A stretch of DNA of 64,000 nucleotides, from NCBI GenBank assembly GCA_012295275.1, contig CM022670.1, positions 41,375,474-41,439,473 on the forward strand, read 5' to 3'. Of the stretch, positions 11,157 to 24,789 are shown piece after piece; within the stretch, counting starts at the first letter, position 1, and every line of letters begins with the position of its first letter. Both the position numbers and the translations under genes were made by a program. Origin of the DNA: Chrysomallon squamiferum (Eukaryota > Mollusca > Gastropoda > Neomphalida > Peltospiridae). A model generated the notes under the pieces. The model worked only from the letters and a program-made list of their open reading frames with translations. It had not been told where the DNA came from and did not search any database.

Positions 11157-11815
11157 ACACATACACAGACACAGACACACACACACACACAGATACAGAC
11201 ACAGACTCAGACAAACACACACACACAGACAAATACAAACACACACACACACAGACACACACAAAATAAACCACACACACACATATACACACACACGCAC
11301 ACAAAAACACACACACACACACAGACACAGACACACACACACAGATACAGACACAAACTCAGACAAACACACACACACACAGACACACACAAACACACAC
11401 ACACAAAACAACACACACGCACAAACACACACTCACAGACATACATACACACAACACAAAAGCACACAGACACACACACACTCACACACACATATATAAA
11501 CACAGACACACACACACACACATACATATATATACACATACAAATATAGAAACATACACACACACACGCAAGCATATATACATACACATACATGTATGCA
11601 GATACACACAGACACACCTACACACCCATGGAAACACACACACACAGACACATACATACACATACATGTATGCAGATACACACAGACACACTCACACACC
11701 CATGGAAACACAAACACACACACACACACACACACACACAACATACACACACACACACACAAACACACAAAACACAAACACAAACACAAACACACACACA
11801 CACAACACAAAACAA
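11157..11815. repeat. CA-rich array with internal 70-bp duplication
   Basis: This is an imperfect CA and ACAGAC array of about 660 bases. Inside it, the segment around ATGTATGCAGATACACACAG followed by CCCATGGAAACACA occurs twice, about 70 bases apart (near 11595 and 11665). On the CAAP1 transcript it is GU-rich and lies about 510 bases before exon 5. Its open frames in several phases are repeat artefacts. Confidence 0.93.
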
Positions 11816-12829
11816 TCACAAATCACTGCACTTTACGTTTTACTGGTTCTCTCAGCTCTATGTTGTCATGGCAATAAAATAAATTTTTACAAGAGAAGAT
11901 CAAAGAACTGTTTCAATCTGTCTCCCCTATAAAAATGATAAAGGTGCATGCTGATAACATGTTGAAATTAACAATAAAAATACAAATAGCATAATAAAAG
12001 AAATTAACCCTTCCTTCCCTCCAACGAGCCATCCCTCCACTTAAAACAACACAAATAAATCAATAACTAAGTAATAAAATACAAACATTAATTCATAAAA
12101 ACCAGAAACGCTTCCTCTTTGTTGCTTACTAATTCTGTATTTTATGCAATCTCGTTACAAATAAAAAAAAATCTCAATCTTCAACATTTTGGTAAGTTTT
12201 TAAATCAGCAGTTGTCTGCCCTTAGACCATGTTGGAATAAAAAAAATAAAAAAACAAAAAAATTGTTTTGAGATCTATAGAGGTGTTCAAATTTTTCTCT
12301 CAAGAAATACCTGCTCTGATAAGATGTGTCTGGTGAAGAATTTAGTTTTGTTTTTGCAGGTGATTTTATTGTTTCTAAGTTGTGTGTGTAAAGGGCAGAG
12401 TGTCAGGTTGCACCTATCTGAAGTGAACTAATCAAACTGCAGGCAGGTTTCCAGATCTTCTCATTACTTCTGTCCATTCAACCTTTCTAAACTCTCTAAC
12501 ATACACAGTTTTTAATAACCAGCACAATTAAAAACAATATCTTTAACAGTCCTCTGTACATCAGTGATAGCAGCATTTATTAATATTATTATTATTTCAT
12601 TGTTTTGATTATATTTTTTATTAAGTTTTTTTTAATACTAGAAATCAAATCAGGTTAAATAATTTTCCAGTCAGCTGTGAGTTTGAGTAACAGAAAATGA
12701 GTAACACGAGTGAGTAAAATCACTGGATGAGCAAGTGAGTAAATCAACAGGTGAGACAGTGAGCAGACTCACAGTGAGACAGACAATAAATGATAAAGGT
12801 GAGTCATGCTAAGTGACAATGTTCAAACC

Positions 12830-13460
12830 TACGCAGTCTGCAGAGACTTTTAAACCTGCACAATTCAATAACTGCGTTTGGCGGTGTTTAATGAATAAAC
12901 ACGTCAACTTGTTTGCTGCTAATAATGATAATCTTCAGCCGTGTTTTAAACAAAACTGTCAATATGTGTCTTGTCCCACGAAATGTTTTTAAAAAACTGG
13001 GTATCCGACATCAGGTTGACATCGATAAAGCGGTGGTCTGGGAGGAAGTGCACAAACAACATATAATTAAGTTCTTGTCTAAATTTAGACTCTGTAATTA
13101 CAGCTTTAAAATCAAAGTTTCGTGCTCAAACTACTTGGCAGTATGAGAATGGTGCTGTTCACAACTAAAACATAAAGATAATGGCCGGCGATATTGAGTA
13201 AGGCTAGACAAAACCATAAAATTTTATAAATTCATTACCAGCTGCATTGATTTTCTCATTAAAATGCTGTATGTAATTTATATCGGACGTAAAAATTGAT
13301 TAATTAATTTAGTGGGGCACATGGTATTATTTACAACTGCCCCACAAACATGATACGGCACACACGACGTTATTTCATACGTGCAAACTGAGAGATGACA
13401 AAACTGAAACACGTGAAAAGAAATCACAGCTTCTGACAACACAGCTTTGAAAAAACAGAT
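12830..13460. other. Repeat-free island, possible conserved noncoding element
   Basis: This is a complex sequence of more even composition inside intron 4, between low-complexity stretches. It contains the homeodomain-like run GATTAATTAATTT and a 20-base motif at 13178-13197 shared with the island at 29 kb. An open plus-strand frame of 77 codons (12913-13146) has no recognisable homology. It could equally be an old transposon remnant. Confidence 0.35.
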
Positions 13461-13754
13461 CAACTCCTAAGTTACATAATTCATAACACGGACAAACTCA
13501 AATCTCTCTCTCTGTCTTATTGTATCCCTCATGGTGTATGAATATTTAGACACGGACATTTTTGCATCAAACAAAAATAAACCTGACAACCATGTCTTGA
13601 ATAAAAATGCCAGATGCTTGCATACGAAGTGGTGTAGTATTTTAATACAAGGTTTATCTTTGTTTGAGTCTGCCACAGAAAATGAGTGAAAGATGTTACC
13701 AAGGAAATACATAAATATCATCATACAGTAATGTATACTGTTATATATAAAAGT

Positions 13755-13880
13755 TATTTTTGATATTATTGTTATTGTTCTTATTATTGTTATTTATTAC
13801 TGTTGTTATTATTGTTAGTTATTCCTGTTTGTTGTTGCTGTTATTGTTATTGTTGATGTTGTTGTTGTTATTGTTATTTA
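13755..13880. repeat. ATT/GTT trinucleotide array
   Basis: This is an imperfect (TTATTG)n and (GTT)n run of about 125 bases in intron 4. Confidence 0.85.
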
Positions 13881-14439
13881 TTAAATAAAAGAATACATGA
13901 ATTCTGACATTTAAAAATTAAAACTAAAAAAATTCAAAGTTTAAATTTTGTGTTACGTTATCAAATGTCCTTTTTTCAACAACAACAAAAAAAATTATTA
14001 GAAAGCTTTTATCAGCATTTACTAAAAACACAGCTTTGCTTTATAAGAGTCAAAGGAAAAGAAGAAGAAAAACTGAATAATGAGAAAAAGTAGAAAAAAC
14101 AGAAAATTAAGAGAAGTAAATAAAAAAAAATAAACAAATAAAAAAATTTCAAAGTAGATAAATAAGAAATAAATTAAATAAATATTAAGATGGTATTAAT
14201 CAAGGCCCATAACTCTGATTGAAAGTATTCGACAGTGCAGCAATGAACAAACAACACTGTCTGAGTAAACAAAAAATAATTTTAAGAGAAATCTCTCTTG
14301 TTTGTACAAAGAGTAGTAAAGTTTCTCTTAATGTAACAGAAAGAGGTAAACATACATGTTACTAACAGCATTAAGAAATATATTACAATAAAAAACTGAA
14401 AGCTTTAATAATAAAAAGTAAAAAAATAAATAAAAAAAA

Positions 14440-14730
14440 GGATAAAAGCTAACATTATATCCATATTGAAATGGAAGGTGGTTTTAAAAAAAAATAGTGA
14501 AAGAAAAAATCTTTGATTAAAAGCTATTATATTACGATCTATTTTGAAACGGAAAGTTGAAAAAGAAAAAAAAAAAACTTGATTAAAAGCCATCATAACA
14601 ATGTCTGTATTGAACCAGAGTTTAAAAAAAAAAAAAGAGAAAAAAAACCACACATAATCTCTGGTTAAAGCCATTATAACTACATCTATTTTGAAATGTA
14701 GACTTGAAAAAAGAAGTGATTAAAAGCCGT
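14440..14730. repeat. Degenerate tandem repeat of about 65 bases
   Basis: There are four to five diverged copies of a unit containing GATTAAAAGCCATTATAAC, then a CTATTTTGAAA segment, then an A-rich run. The copies differ mostly in A-run length. Open minus-strand frames across it are phenylalanine-rich artefacts. Confidence 0.75.
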
Positions 14731-14799
14731 GTATTTAAAAAAAAAAACACGGACACATACATTTTCTCATTAATATCTCTGCTAGTGTCGACATTTGTG

Positions 14800-15120
14800 T
14801 AAAAACATGGCATGCTGCCAGATATTCAATTTATTACAAAAATGCTATTATAATGGCAGTATTTTCTTCCATTCCGATCATTAACAATTAACACATTTTT
14901 GTCGGAGACATAGTGAAAATAGAAAATTTAATTTTGGGAAAGATCCAATATACTTATCAATCAGAAAATAACACATTGGATTTGACAGAACAATTCAATC
15001 TCGTCCTATTTTATCAGAAGCAATTTCTCAATTTCACAGACCACTCCAAGTAATTAAGTTTACACAGACCAGAGCAAAATTGGATTTCATTTTCATCAAA
15101 CTTTTAATGGAAGTGTGATG
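14800..15120. other. Repeat-free island, possible conserved noncoding element
   Basis: This is complex AT-rich sequence without repeats or long open frames, directly left of the AGGTCA cluster. The call is by appearance only. Confidence 0.3.
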
Positions 15121-15198
15121 GACTGTCTTCAAAGCATTGCATGTTGTTTTAAGAGAAAAATTTTAAAATCTTTAAAACAAACATCAACCAGTGAATGC

Positions 15199-15261
15199 AG
15201 GTCACTTTTCCAAAGGTCACACAGTCAAGAAGTCATTCAAGGTCAACAGTGGGGAAGGTCA
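15199..15261 (+). promoter_or_regulatory. Cluster of four AGGTCA half-sites
   Basis: AGGTCA occurs at 15199-15204, 15214-15219, 15240-15245 and 15256-15261, all on the plus strand. The third copy is part of TCAAGGTCA, the extended monomer site of NR5A/ERR-type nuclear receptors. Four copies in 63 bases is unusual in DNA this AT-rich. Function is inferred. Confidence 0.4.
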
Positions 15262-16261
15262 TGTAATTATGGAGGTCTAACCCAAATTTAAATTTAATGT
15301 ATAGTGTGAGGATATGTAATGTAAGTGTGTTTATATAATTTGAAAAAAAAAAAATTTTGGAGAAAGAGACACTGTATTAGTAATGCTGTTTCTCTACTGC
15401 TTTATTTTCCTGGTTCTGAACAAGGAGATTAATTAGAAAAAAAAACGTGTGCTATAGAAACCATGACAGCAGAAGAAAAATGACAAAAACGTTTTTAATA
15501 GTTCACTACCCTAGAAACACGGACTACAAATGTTTTCTCATGACATCTCATAAAAAATAAAACAACAGCAACAACTCCATAACAAAAATAAACAATGAAA
15601 ATAAAATAAACACTTTTTTTAACTGATTTCACACAATTATTTTGTTTATATGTACACAGAGTACAAAAACTTGTCAAACTGTTGTTTTAATGGTTTTTGA
15701 TTTATATGTACAATCTGCTTTGTTCTTTTTGCTCAGTAAATCACTTCATAATTATAAACTATTGTTTTAAATACACAAACCAGCTGACACAACACAGACT
15801 GAGTATCACAACGGAAGATATTCTTTTAAATTAGAAAAGCAGCATCTGGACTGTGCTGTACAAAGTAAAAGTTTTCACTGAAGACATTTCAAAATTAGTC
15901 ATACCTAACTGTAGAAGATACACACTGTTCTGTGAGAATTTAAAAAAAACAAAGAAAGTAACAAACTATACTACAAGCTATCTGTTTAAAATCAGTAAAA
16001 GAAATAATTTTTTTTTTTTTAAAACACACACACACACACTCGCACACATATGCATGCACACAGACACAAACACAAGCTGGTATTTTCTCAATTAGAAATA
16101 AATAATTTTTAAACTTTAAAACTAAATAGATATACTTAAATAATAATAAAGTACAATAAGAAACTGTAAATTTTATCACTTATTATTTAAAAGTTTCCCA
16201 GAAGATGTAATTGTTATATAATGATTAGACAAAAATTTACAATATATAACAGTGCAAGAAG

Positions 16262-16450
16262 ATAACAAAAAGATGATTACAAGGATGATAACAGGAAGAT
16301 GATAACATGAGGATGATGACAGAAAGATGATAACATGAGGATGATGACAGGATGATGACAGAAAGATGATAACATGAGGAGGATGACAGGATGATGACAT
16401 GAGGATGATATCAGGAAGATAATAACATGAGGATGATAACTGGAAGATAA
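16262..16450. repeat. GATGATAACATGAGG-type minisatellite
   Basis: There are about ten short units of 13-21 bases built from GATGATAACATGAG and GATGATGACAGGA, in mixed order. The minus-strand open frame over it (Ser-Ser-Cys-His repeats) is an artefact. Confidence 0.88.
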
Positions 16451-17299
16451 GACAAACTGTGTTCCAGTGAAAACGTCTTTAAAACAATGTCATAAACTGG
16501 ATGCTGATGATGTGTGGAGCAGACAAAGGAACACTGAGGAGTGACTGACAGCTACACTCACTTTCAGTGTGCTGAAATGTCACACAATGATTAAAACACT
16601 GACACTTCTTTTCTTGCCAAAAGCCAAACCCTTTGTCGGCCTGTCGCTGAGAAAACTGACACTTTGAAAAATTATACATTTTTCATTCAAAAACTTCGAG
16701 TACTTAGACTTTGGCAGCCATCTCTTAATAAGGCAAAAAACGAAAGTTTTGTTAAAAAAAATTAAAAGGATGAAAAAAGAAAGAAGAATGAAAATAGCTG
16801 AAGGTTTCTGAAGTTAAAAGTTTTGAACTATAAAGATATATTAAAAGATGTTTTAAAATCCTCAGTGGTTGTTTTTTAAGTGAAGTTAGCAACAGATGAA
16901 TGTAAAAATCTATCTTCTTTGAGTTTCCTAATGTTTTTCCATAATGGACTCATAACTCTTTTAATAGAAGTCCACACAGCACAACGCATTTTATTACCCA
17001 TGTATGTGCTAATGGTGACATTGGTCCTACATACTAGACTGTAACAATAACAATAAACAGGTAAATAAATACACAAATAAATAACAACAAGAAATATAAA
17101 TAGTAATAACAATAATAGTAACAGTGGTAGTAATGATAATAATACTAAAAGTAGTAATAACAAATATAATAATAAAAATGAAAACAATAATAAATAAATA
17201 AGTAAAAATAAATGTCTTTACTGACTCTGATAAGGAAAAACCACTAATATCTCTGTTAAACCATTTGAAAAAAATATTTAAAAAAATGATAGCAAGGCC

Positions 17300-17340
17300 T
17301 GATGCTGCTAACCACCAGACTACAGGTTACTTGTAATGAC
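17300..17340 (-). mobile_element. Possible tRNA-derived SINE head fragment
   Basis: On the minus strand the sequence reads TAGTCTGGTGGTTAGCAGC, which resembles a tRNA A box. No B box or SINE body follows. A weak call. Confidence 0.25.
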
Positions 17341-17523
17341 AGAGTGATGCTAACATAATGAGACTGGAAGATAAATGTTTTCACTGTCGACTTTTAAATG
17401 AAATGTCAATAGCTGATTCACACTTAGTGTCATCTCTTTGTGCCCTACACAAACAGCCTCACCTCAGTGAGAGTCACAGCACTGAGCTGCACACAAATAT
17501 CATTTAATTAAAATATCAGTTTT

Positions 17524-17990
17524 AAAAAACACACTGTATCAAACGAAATCATAGCCCAATTCAGATATTAATTCTCTTTTACAATTGGCTGGGTATTCAA
17601 ATCTGAAATCAAAATAACAGAATAAAAAAGTCTTTCTTTAATCAAATCTTGTCAAATCTAAATTGAAACATTAATTTCTTTTGAAAATTGGTATTCAAAT
17701 CTGAAATTAATAGAACAAAATAAAAAAATATCCTCCTTTAATCAAATCTTATTGAATATAAATTAAAACATTAATTTGTTTTAAAACTGGGTATTCAAAT
17801 CTAGAATTAAAAAAAAAGGAAAAAATAGAAACACTCTTTAATCAAATCTTCTCAAAGCTAAGTTAAAACATTAATTTGTTTTAAAATTGGTTATTCCATG
17901 CAAATAAGGAAAACCCACACAAAATAATTGTCTTTCATTAATCTAATCTTTTCAAAGCTAAATTAAAATATTAAATATTTTAATGGAGGT
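17524..17990. repeat. Tandem repeat of about 110-125 bases, four copies
   Basis: Each copy contains GGGTATTCAAATCTG or a variant, an A-rich segment, TCTTTAATCAAATCTT, then CTAAATTAAAACATTAAT. Copies begin near 17524, 17650, 17765 and 17870 and diverge by small indels and substitutions. No coding potential. Confidence 0.85.
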
Positions 17991-18699
17991 TAATTCTTAT
18001 ATTAGTTACAAGTTAAATGAATTACTGTAATATATAAAAACCAATGTATTATTACAAAAACCAATCCTATGCAGTATAATGTGTCTTCTTCTATGACACA
18101 GAAAACAATTTCCTTTTCATTTTTTATTTTCTGAATATAAATAGTATTAATCTGTATCCTCATAGTGCAGTTTGATAATCCAATAATGAAAGTGAATAAC
18201 AGAATAACAGTATTTCTAGTTAATACAAACTGACAGCAGACAATTGTAAAACTCAAATTGGAAAATTAGACAACAACTGTGCTAAATATTTCATCTCATT
18301 ATTCTGTTGTTAAAAATCTGGCAGTGGTTCAGTTCTGTTCTTCTTCATTTAAATAAAATTACTGTAGGTGCCAAGGAGATGTTAAAAGTTTATGTTATCT
18401 ATTCCTATATATGAAAGGTTTTTTTTTGTTTCTGGTACTTTTCTCTAGTTAATAAAAATTTACAACATGTAATACTGTTATCAGCTGTTATGTGAGATGT
18501 AGAATCATGCAAGAGAAGATCTGTTTGTGACACTTTTGTAAAGATGTTTTCACTGAAAACAAAACTACTTAAAGCATGGTGTAGACTGGCAAGTAATGTA
18601 AGAGGCTACTCATGAAGAATTGATTTCATACACACCAGGTTTCACTTTTAACAACTGTAACCACTGTTACCATTAATCTTTTATCTACCAATCCATCTT

Positions 18700-18870
18700 T
18701 ATCTGTTTCTGTCTGTCTATCCATGCATCCACCTCCATCTACATCTATCTATTTATCTGTCTATCTATCAGTGAATCATCTGATCTACCTGTCTATTCAT
18801 CCATCCATCCATCCATCCATCAATCCATCCATGTGCCTGTCTTTGTGACAATAAAACAACAAATCAACCT
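18700..18870. repeat. TCTA/TCCA tetranucleotide array
   Basis: This is a mixture of CTAT, CATC and CCAT steps with a run of (CATC)n near 18800, interrupted. Confidence 0.75.
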
Positions 18871-19299
18871 ACTAATATATCTATCCATTCAATTACCATC
18901 AAATGTATTGATAAATGCAGGCAACAAAACAAAAGTAAGATTTTAATTAATGATAATTTTAGTATTAAATAAACAGGTAAACCTAGAAAAAAAAAAAAAA
19001 AAAAACTTGGCTTAATTCACACTCGGAGATGTTAAGAAGGAGATAAAACATTTAAATCAATACAAACATTAAACGGACATAAAAAAGAATAAAATAAAAA
19101 TGAAAATAAAATAAAAAAAAAAAATAAAAGAAAGAAAAGAAGAAAATTGGATTTATTTCACACTAAAAAAAAGACATAAACGCTGATTTAACAAGGTGAA
19201 GATAAAGAAACAGGATCGTGAGTGTGACAATGAGATGAGAAATTCTGTTATGAGGATGAAAATTGATTGAGTAGGTGAGAGAAGCGAAGACAAAACGAA

Positions 19300-19560
19300 A
19301 CAGAAAAAACCCTGCAGATATTGTTAAGTTTTATTTTAGACCATTTTAACTTGGCACGTTTTTTTAATTTTTTGTTGTTTGAGAGTCTAAATGAAATAAA
19401 GTGTGATTGTTCGAAGCAGACTCAATTTAGTCGTAGATGTATTTATTTAGATGTGATTCACATCGTCCCTAAAGCAAATTTACACATTTTACACAAAAGC
19501 TTTTGGAGGAAAGCAGCTGTAATTGATTCAATCACTGTGTGCTGATAGGTGAAAATCTTA
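19300..19560. other. Repeat-free island, possible conserved noncoding element
   Basis: This is complex sequence with an open plus-strand frame (19321-19545, 74 codons) that shows no domain or splice support. It holds a homeodomain-like TGTAATTGATTCAATCA near its right end. Confidence 0.28.
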
Positions 19561-20379
19561 ACTCTTTGTCAGCTCAGTCATCCAGCATTTATTTCAAGAT
19601 GTCTTTTTCATTTTAAAAATTAAAAATAAATAATGATAATAAAAAAATGAGAAAATTATGTTTCAAAAAGAATAAATCTCTTTGTTATTAATGAGAAAAA
19701 AACAACATCTATTTGCTAGACATCCAGTTCTTGTTTTAGCACTACCTTTTTTTTTTTAAATTCTTTTTTTTAATTTTTTTTAATATGTTTTAACTGAAAT
19801 GAAAACATTAATTCCTCATCATCCAGTATATCTTTCAACAGTTTTTTCCTGAGGTGAACAAATTAACCCTTTACCTGCTGAAACACTTATCATCAGTACA
19901 CTCACCCCACTTTTTCTTATCCCAAGATGAAAATATTAATCTTTCAAGGCTCTGCCAGAATATAAAAAAAACCTGTTTACACACTGAACATGTTAACTCT
20001 TGTACTCGAGAGTTCCAGTTCAAGTATCAGTCACAGCAAAGCTTGCTAAGCATCATTTGTTTAATGTTATAATCTGACTTTCTGATACAAGTTTAAGTAG
20101 AACATAATAATGATAATAAACAAACAAGATTAATGACACACGCAAAATGTATACATAAAATTGAAACAGAAATGAAATTAAAACTGATTAAAAGAAATGA
20201 ATTTTCAGAGGAGACTTGAGATTTATTTTTGATACAAAATGAGGAATACCAGTTCCATATTACAGCAAGGACAACTGACAAATGGTTTACCAGACGCTCT
20301 GCTCTGTGTCGAACAGAAAAACAACATTTTCACTGGCAAGTTACTTCTTCTTCACACTCACACACTGCATCATTATGTC

Positions 20380-20530
20380 AGTCATCTCTCTCTCTATCTA
20401 TCTGTTTGTCTTGTCTGTCTGTCTGTCTGTTTCTCAATCTATCTATCTATCCATCTATCTGATATTATCATAATAGTAATATCAGAGAATAAACCTGATT
20501 ATTTATCTATATATCTATTGATCTAATATT
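20380..20530. repeat. TCTA/TCTG tetranucleotide array
   Basis: Interrupted (CTAT)n and (CTGT)n steps. The three overlapping open frames with Ser-Leu-Ser-Ile repeats are artefacts. Confidence 0.8.
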
Positions 20531-21539
20531 ATCAAACTGGCTACTTAATAACAATTTTTTTTTATACAGGCTGGACAGAACATATAAAACTATTAAACAG
20601 ACAACTGTATGGAACTGATGGAAACAACTGATCCCCTGATCAGGCTTGATCCTGCATCGATTCAGGTAAAACATCAGCTTCTTTCTGTCATCAACAGCAG
20701 CACCATGAGCTGTTTTAGAGAAAGCAGTGTGTGTGTGGTCAGTGTGACTGAAAGCAATATCACTTGTTTCATCTGATTAGATTTGTCTCCTAACATGCTG
20801 CACTGCCACACACTTCCAACATGGCACCCAGCCACTTGTGTGTGACTTGGCACACAGCAGTATTGACTCTGCGACTCCCTTTTTAATCACGTTGAGTGGT
20901 CTTCATCTTGGTCTTCTGTTTTGAAAAATTAATCAGTTTAATGTACCCAGGTTTTGTTGTCCAGAACATACGGTCATTTTAACAGTGAATGCTTTCCCAT
21001 AAAAGCAATCAGTAATTAAAATGAAATGATAACAAAATAATTCCATCTTTGGCAGATTAGATTAGTGAGTAAGTAAATGAAAAAAAAAAAAAAAAAAAAA
21101 TATTGTGAAGGCTGGATATAATCAGTAGATTGTCTTGCACTGTGTTAAAAGTTTATATCAATGAAAGGATTAAACATGTCACCTGACCAACAGGAACTAA
21201 CGAGTTAACCAACCAACCATCAACCAGTGTAAACCAATCAAACAGTGAGCAGTAACAACCAATAATAACAACAATAATAAAAACAACAGTAAGATTAATA
21301 ATGACATCAGTACTCCTACTCCTACTACTAATAATTTTAAACAGTAAAATAAAAAATAGAAGAATTTAAGCAAACAACCTTTAAAACCAACTGAAGACTG
21401 AATCAAAGCAAAAACGAATGAACCAGATAAACAACCTACTGAAAAAAATAAACAAAAGTAAACCTCAATTTAAATTTTCAAACACATCAGTATAAATTCA
21501 GAAATAAAATCTGTTTTTGTTGTTGAATATTTGACGTCA

Positions 21540-22150
21540 ATCTATTGCACTTATGACTTACAATGACATTTATTGATCTATCTCCAGCTTTTCACAAATA
21601 ATCCTGCCAACATATTTTATTTTAGTGTAATAATAATAATTAAAAAAAAATAATAATAAAAAAAGATTAGACCTGAAACAACAGGTCTGCTTAACGAGGT
21701 ATTGTTTTCGAGTGGACTGTCAGGTGAGATAAACAATTATAAAACTAATTAAGAGTCCAATGAGAAGGATTACAGTGCGAGAGATCTGTGCAGAAAAACA
21801 GCTGTATAGAAATTAATGCCCAGGTTTTATTAAATGCACCCAAGCGAGCATAAATTTTTAATGAAATAAGCACGTAGAGTATTAGTGGGAAACATGGCAG
21901 GCAGCAAGCAGAATGAAAGATCAATGTTTGAAGCTGGACTTTTCTGTGGAGGCACATTTAATTTTGTCTTGTGTCCGGCACTATATGTTTGAATTATTGA
22001 TTCATATCTTAACTGGAAGCCAGTCAAATTTCATTACCATGCTCAGAATATTGTGATTCATAGTTAATTTGATTCAGCATCGTCCAGCAGTCTGGATTTC
22101 AGTGTTTATCAGCAGCGAGCAAAGTTCACCTTGTGTCATTATTTCATAAA
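21540..22150. other. Repeat-free island, possible conserved noncoding element
   Basis: This is among the most convincing islands: about 500 bases of complex sequence, with a short A-rich break at 21625-21665. It contains ACTAATTAAGAG, GTTAATTTGATTC and other homeodomain-like words, and a palindromic TGACGTCA at its left edge. Open minus-strand frames of 65-70 codons show no homology. Confidence 0.38.
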
Positions 22151-22399
22151 ACCCTCTTGTTTTGTCTTATTGTCATTTGACTGCAGACACAGTAAAAATA
22201 AACACACCCTCACTAACCCCATCCCCTCTGTCACTGTGTAATACCAAAATATAACACACATTTGTGAAATAAAAATATTTAGATTTAAATCTAAAGAATA
22301 CGTTTATGAAAATTTTCATAAATAATTGTATTTGTGATCTGAATTAACATTTCAAGTCAGTTCTGAAATTAAATATGTCAAAATAAAAAAAATTAAAAA

Positions 22400-22660
22400 A
22401 TGTTCATGCACAGCAGAAAAGTATTGCATGAAAAAACGTATGTAAAAAAAAAAAAAAAATGCATTATTCTGAAATCAAAGGAATACAGTTTTATTCATGG
22501 ATATTTTGAAAAGCATTTGCCAGAAATATGTATGTAAATAATAAAAAACGTTACAGTGAAATCAAAAGAAAGTAATTTTATTCATTCATAATTGAAGTGT
22601 TTGCCTGAAATAATGGCAAAAAAAGTACATTGAAAAAAAAATTAATATATTCATACCTGA
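22400..22660. repeat. Degenerate repeat of about 105 bases
   Basis: Two to three diverged copies share CTGAAATCAAAGGAATACAG or AGTGAAATCAAAAGAAAGTA, then TTTTATTCAT, then GCATTTGCC. Divergence is high. Confidence 0.5.
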
Positions 22661-23102
22661 TTGAAATGTGTTCTCAGATGAAATGCTAACTGTGGTTTGA
22701 GTTTGACAAGTTTAATAATAAACCTTTAACAGAGTATCATGTTACAGAGTTTTCACCTTTATCACTGAAAAACAGTTATGAGTTGAAGACGACTACAACT
22801 CTGACAGCCACACAACATGAAACCAGTGTTAAGAAAGAGGAGAGAAAGATGTTTTAATACTGACACAAACACATCAGAGACACCTGAGATAAAGTTAACA
22901 TAAATTTTTAATTTTATTTTATTAAAGTTTTGTCTCAATGCAGAAAGATCAGTATTCATTGTAATCACTACCAACAAAACAAACCAAAGATGTATAAAAA
23001 CAAAAGTAAAACAAAAATCAATCAATCAATATAATAAAAGGAGGGTTTAAAATAAACAAACAATAAACAAAAAAATAAATAAAATGAAAATAAATTAACT
23101 AT

Positions 23103-23137
<35 letters not shown>

Positions 23138-23619
23138 TAGTTAATGAAAGAAAAAAATTATTAAAAAAATTAATTTGGTTTCTTATATTTAAAAATTTCT
23201 CTGATCACCTATCACATTCACAAGCTTTTTAGTTTATAATATACAAAATAATAACTACAATTTAAATGTCTTTTCTTTTATATTACTTCTTGTATTTTAT
23301 TCATTTATGAACATGAAAAGACAGAGAAACATCTTATAAACGTAATTTAAATCTAATAATTTAAATAAAATAAATAAAACTCGCAGACAGTCTGCCTTTC
23401 AAAATCATTAAGTTTAGAATTGAGTTTAAACAGCAAAAATGGATTAATTTAATTTTTTTCAGAAGCCTGCTGAAAGACAAAACTTTAATATACAAGTTTT
23501 CACATCTGTCCATTTTTTCTTTGTTTTTCAAGCACCAGGACAACCTATCAGCAAATCACTAAAGTAAACAAGTTTCCTTTTTTCCTTAATCATTACAAAA
23601 ACAAATCCAAAACCCTTAT

Positions 23620-23920
23620 CGAGAAAATCTACTTTGAAGTTGGTAATAGTATTAAAGAGTTGTATCCCCTTAGTCTTGATCGCTCAAAGAAACAATCTGG
23701 AAAGAGAAAGTTGAAGGAGGTCACATGGTCATTGGAAACCAAAGATCAGGGGTCATTTTTTCCTATTTGCTTTTTTTCCCTAGCAGCTCAGACTTTATTC
23801 TCAGTTGCTTAGCAACCAGTGACCAGGGTCATTCTTTGAATGAGAGGTGAAGAAATGGCAGATTTGTGAATTCTTTATTGCTAATAGCAACTTAGAGAGC
23901 GGCCCATGTTTTTAATACAA
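23620..23920. other. Repeat-free island, possible conserved noncoding element
   Basis: This is complex sequence with more balanced base use and no long open frame. It is flanked by low-complexity DNA and includes two CCTAGCAGCTCAG-like words and AGGTCACATGGTCATTGG. Confidence 0.28.
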
Positions 23921-24789
23921 AGTTTTTTTCTACACTACTGTTATTTTCACTAACTGTATACCTGTGTGTACAAGCTATCATTAGATTATAAAATTATTTA
24001 TAAAACAGAAAGCTTAAGAAACTGCAAAAAGAATGTTATTAATATTTCCCTACATTTGTTTTCCATTTCAGTCAGATGTTGTTGTTGTTTTTTTTGGGGG
24101 GGGGTTTGTGGTTTTTGTATATATATATATATATTTTTTTAAATTTCGATACTTGAAAAACTTGTATGTTCTACAGAATTATTATTAAATGTTTGTAATT
24201 ACAGAAACACACTCTATATTTAAAAACACTAAGACTTTAAAACATACACTACAAAACCTATTATTTTTGTTAATCACTAAGATTAATAAGACTTTTAAAA
24301 AGATAAATCAACAAAAACTGTTTATATAATTGTACAACAATAAAAACAAAATAATAAAAATAAATAAATAAAATTTAAAAAAAGTAAGAAAGAAAACAAA
24401 GAAAATGAAAAAAACCCAACAAAAACATAATCAAACAAAAATTAATTATAATAAATATTAAAATAAATAAAATTTAAAAATTAAAATGTTTTAAAAAAAA
24501 GAGAAAGAGAATGGGGTATAAAATAATAATAATAATAATAAAAAATAAAAATAGAGAAAGAAAAATTAATTTAATTTGTATGATTTCCAACAGCTTAATT
24601 TTCTCACACTAGTTAATAAAATATAAATTAAATTGTGAAGGAGATGTAGACAATGTATTTACTGTTAGTTAGAAATGAAAGTCTGTTTGTCAGCTGAATT
24701 ATTCATGTGCGAGTAATTTCCTTTTTAAAATACAAAACCTCAGTGAACTTGTTAGTGTCAGATGAAAGAAAAAACTTGTTAAAAAGTGT

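Noticed and set aside
11073-11932. Many overlapping frames rich in His-Thr or Cys-Val
   Set aside because: All are translations of the CA-rich array.
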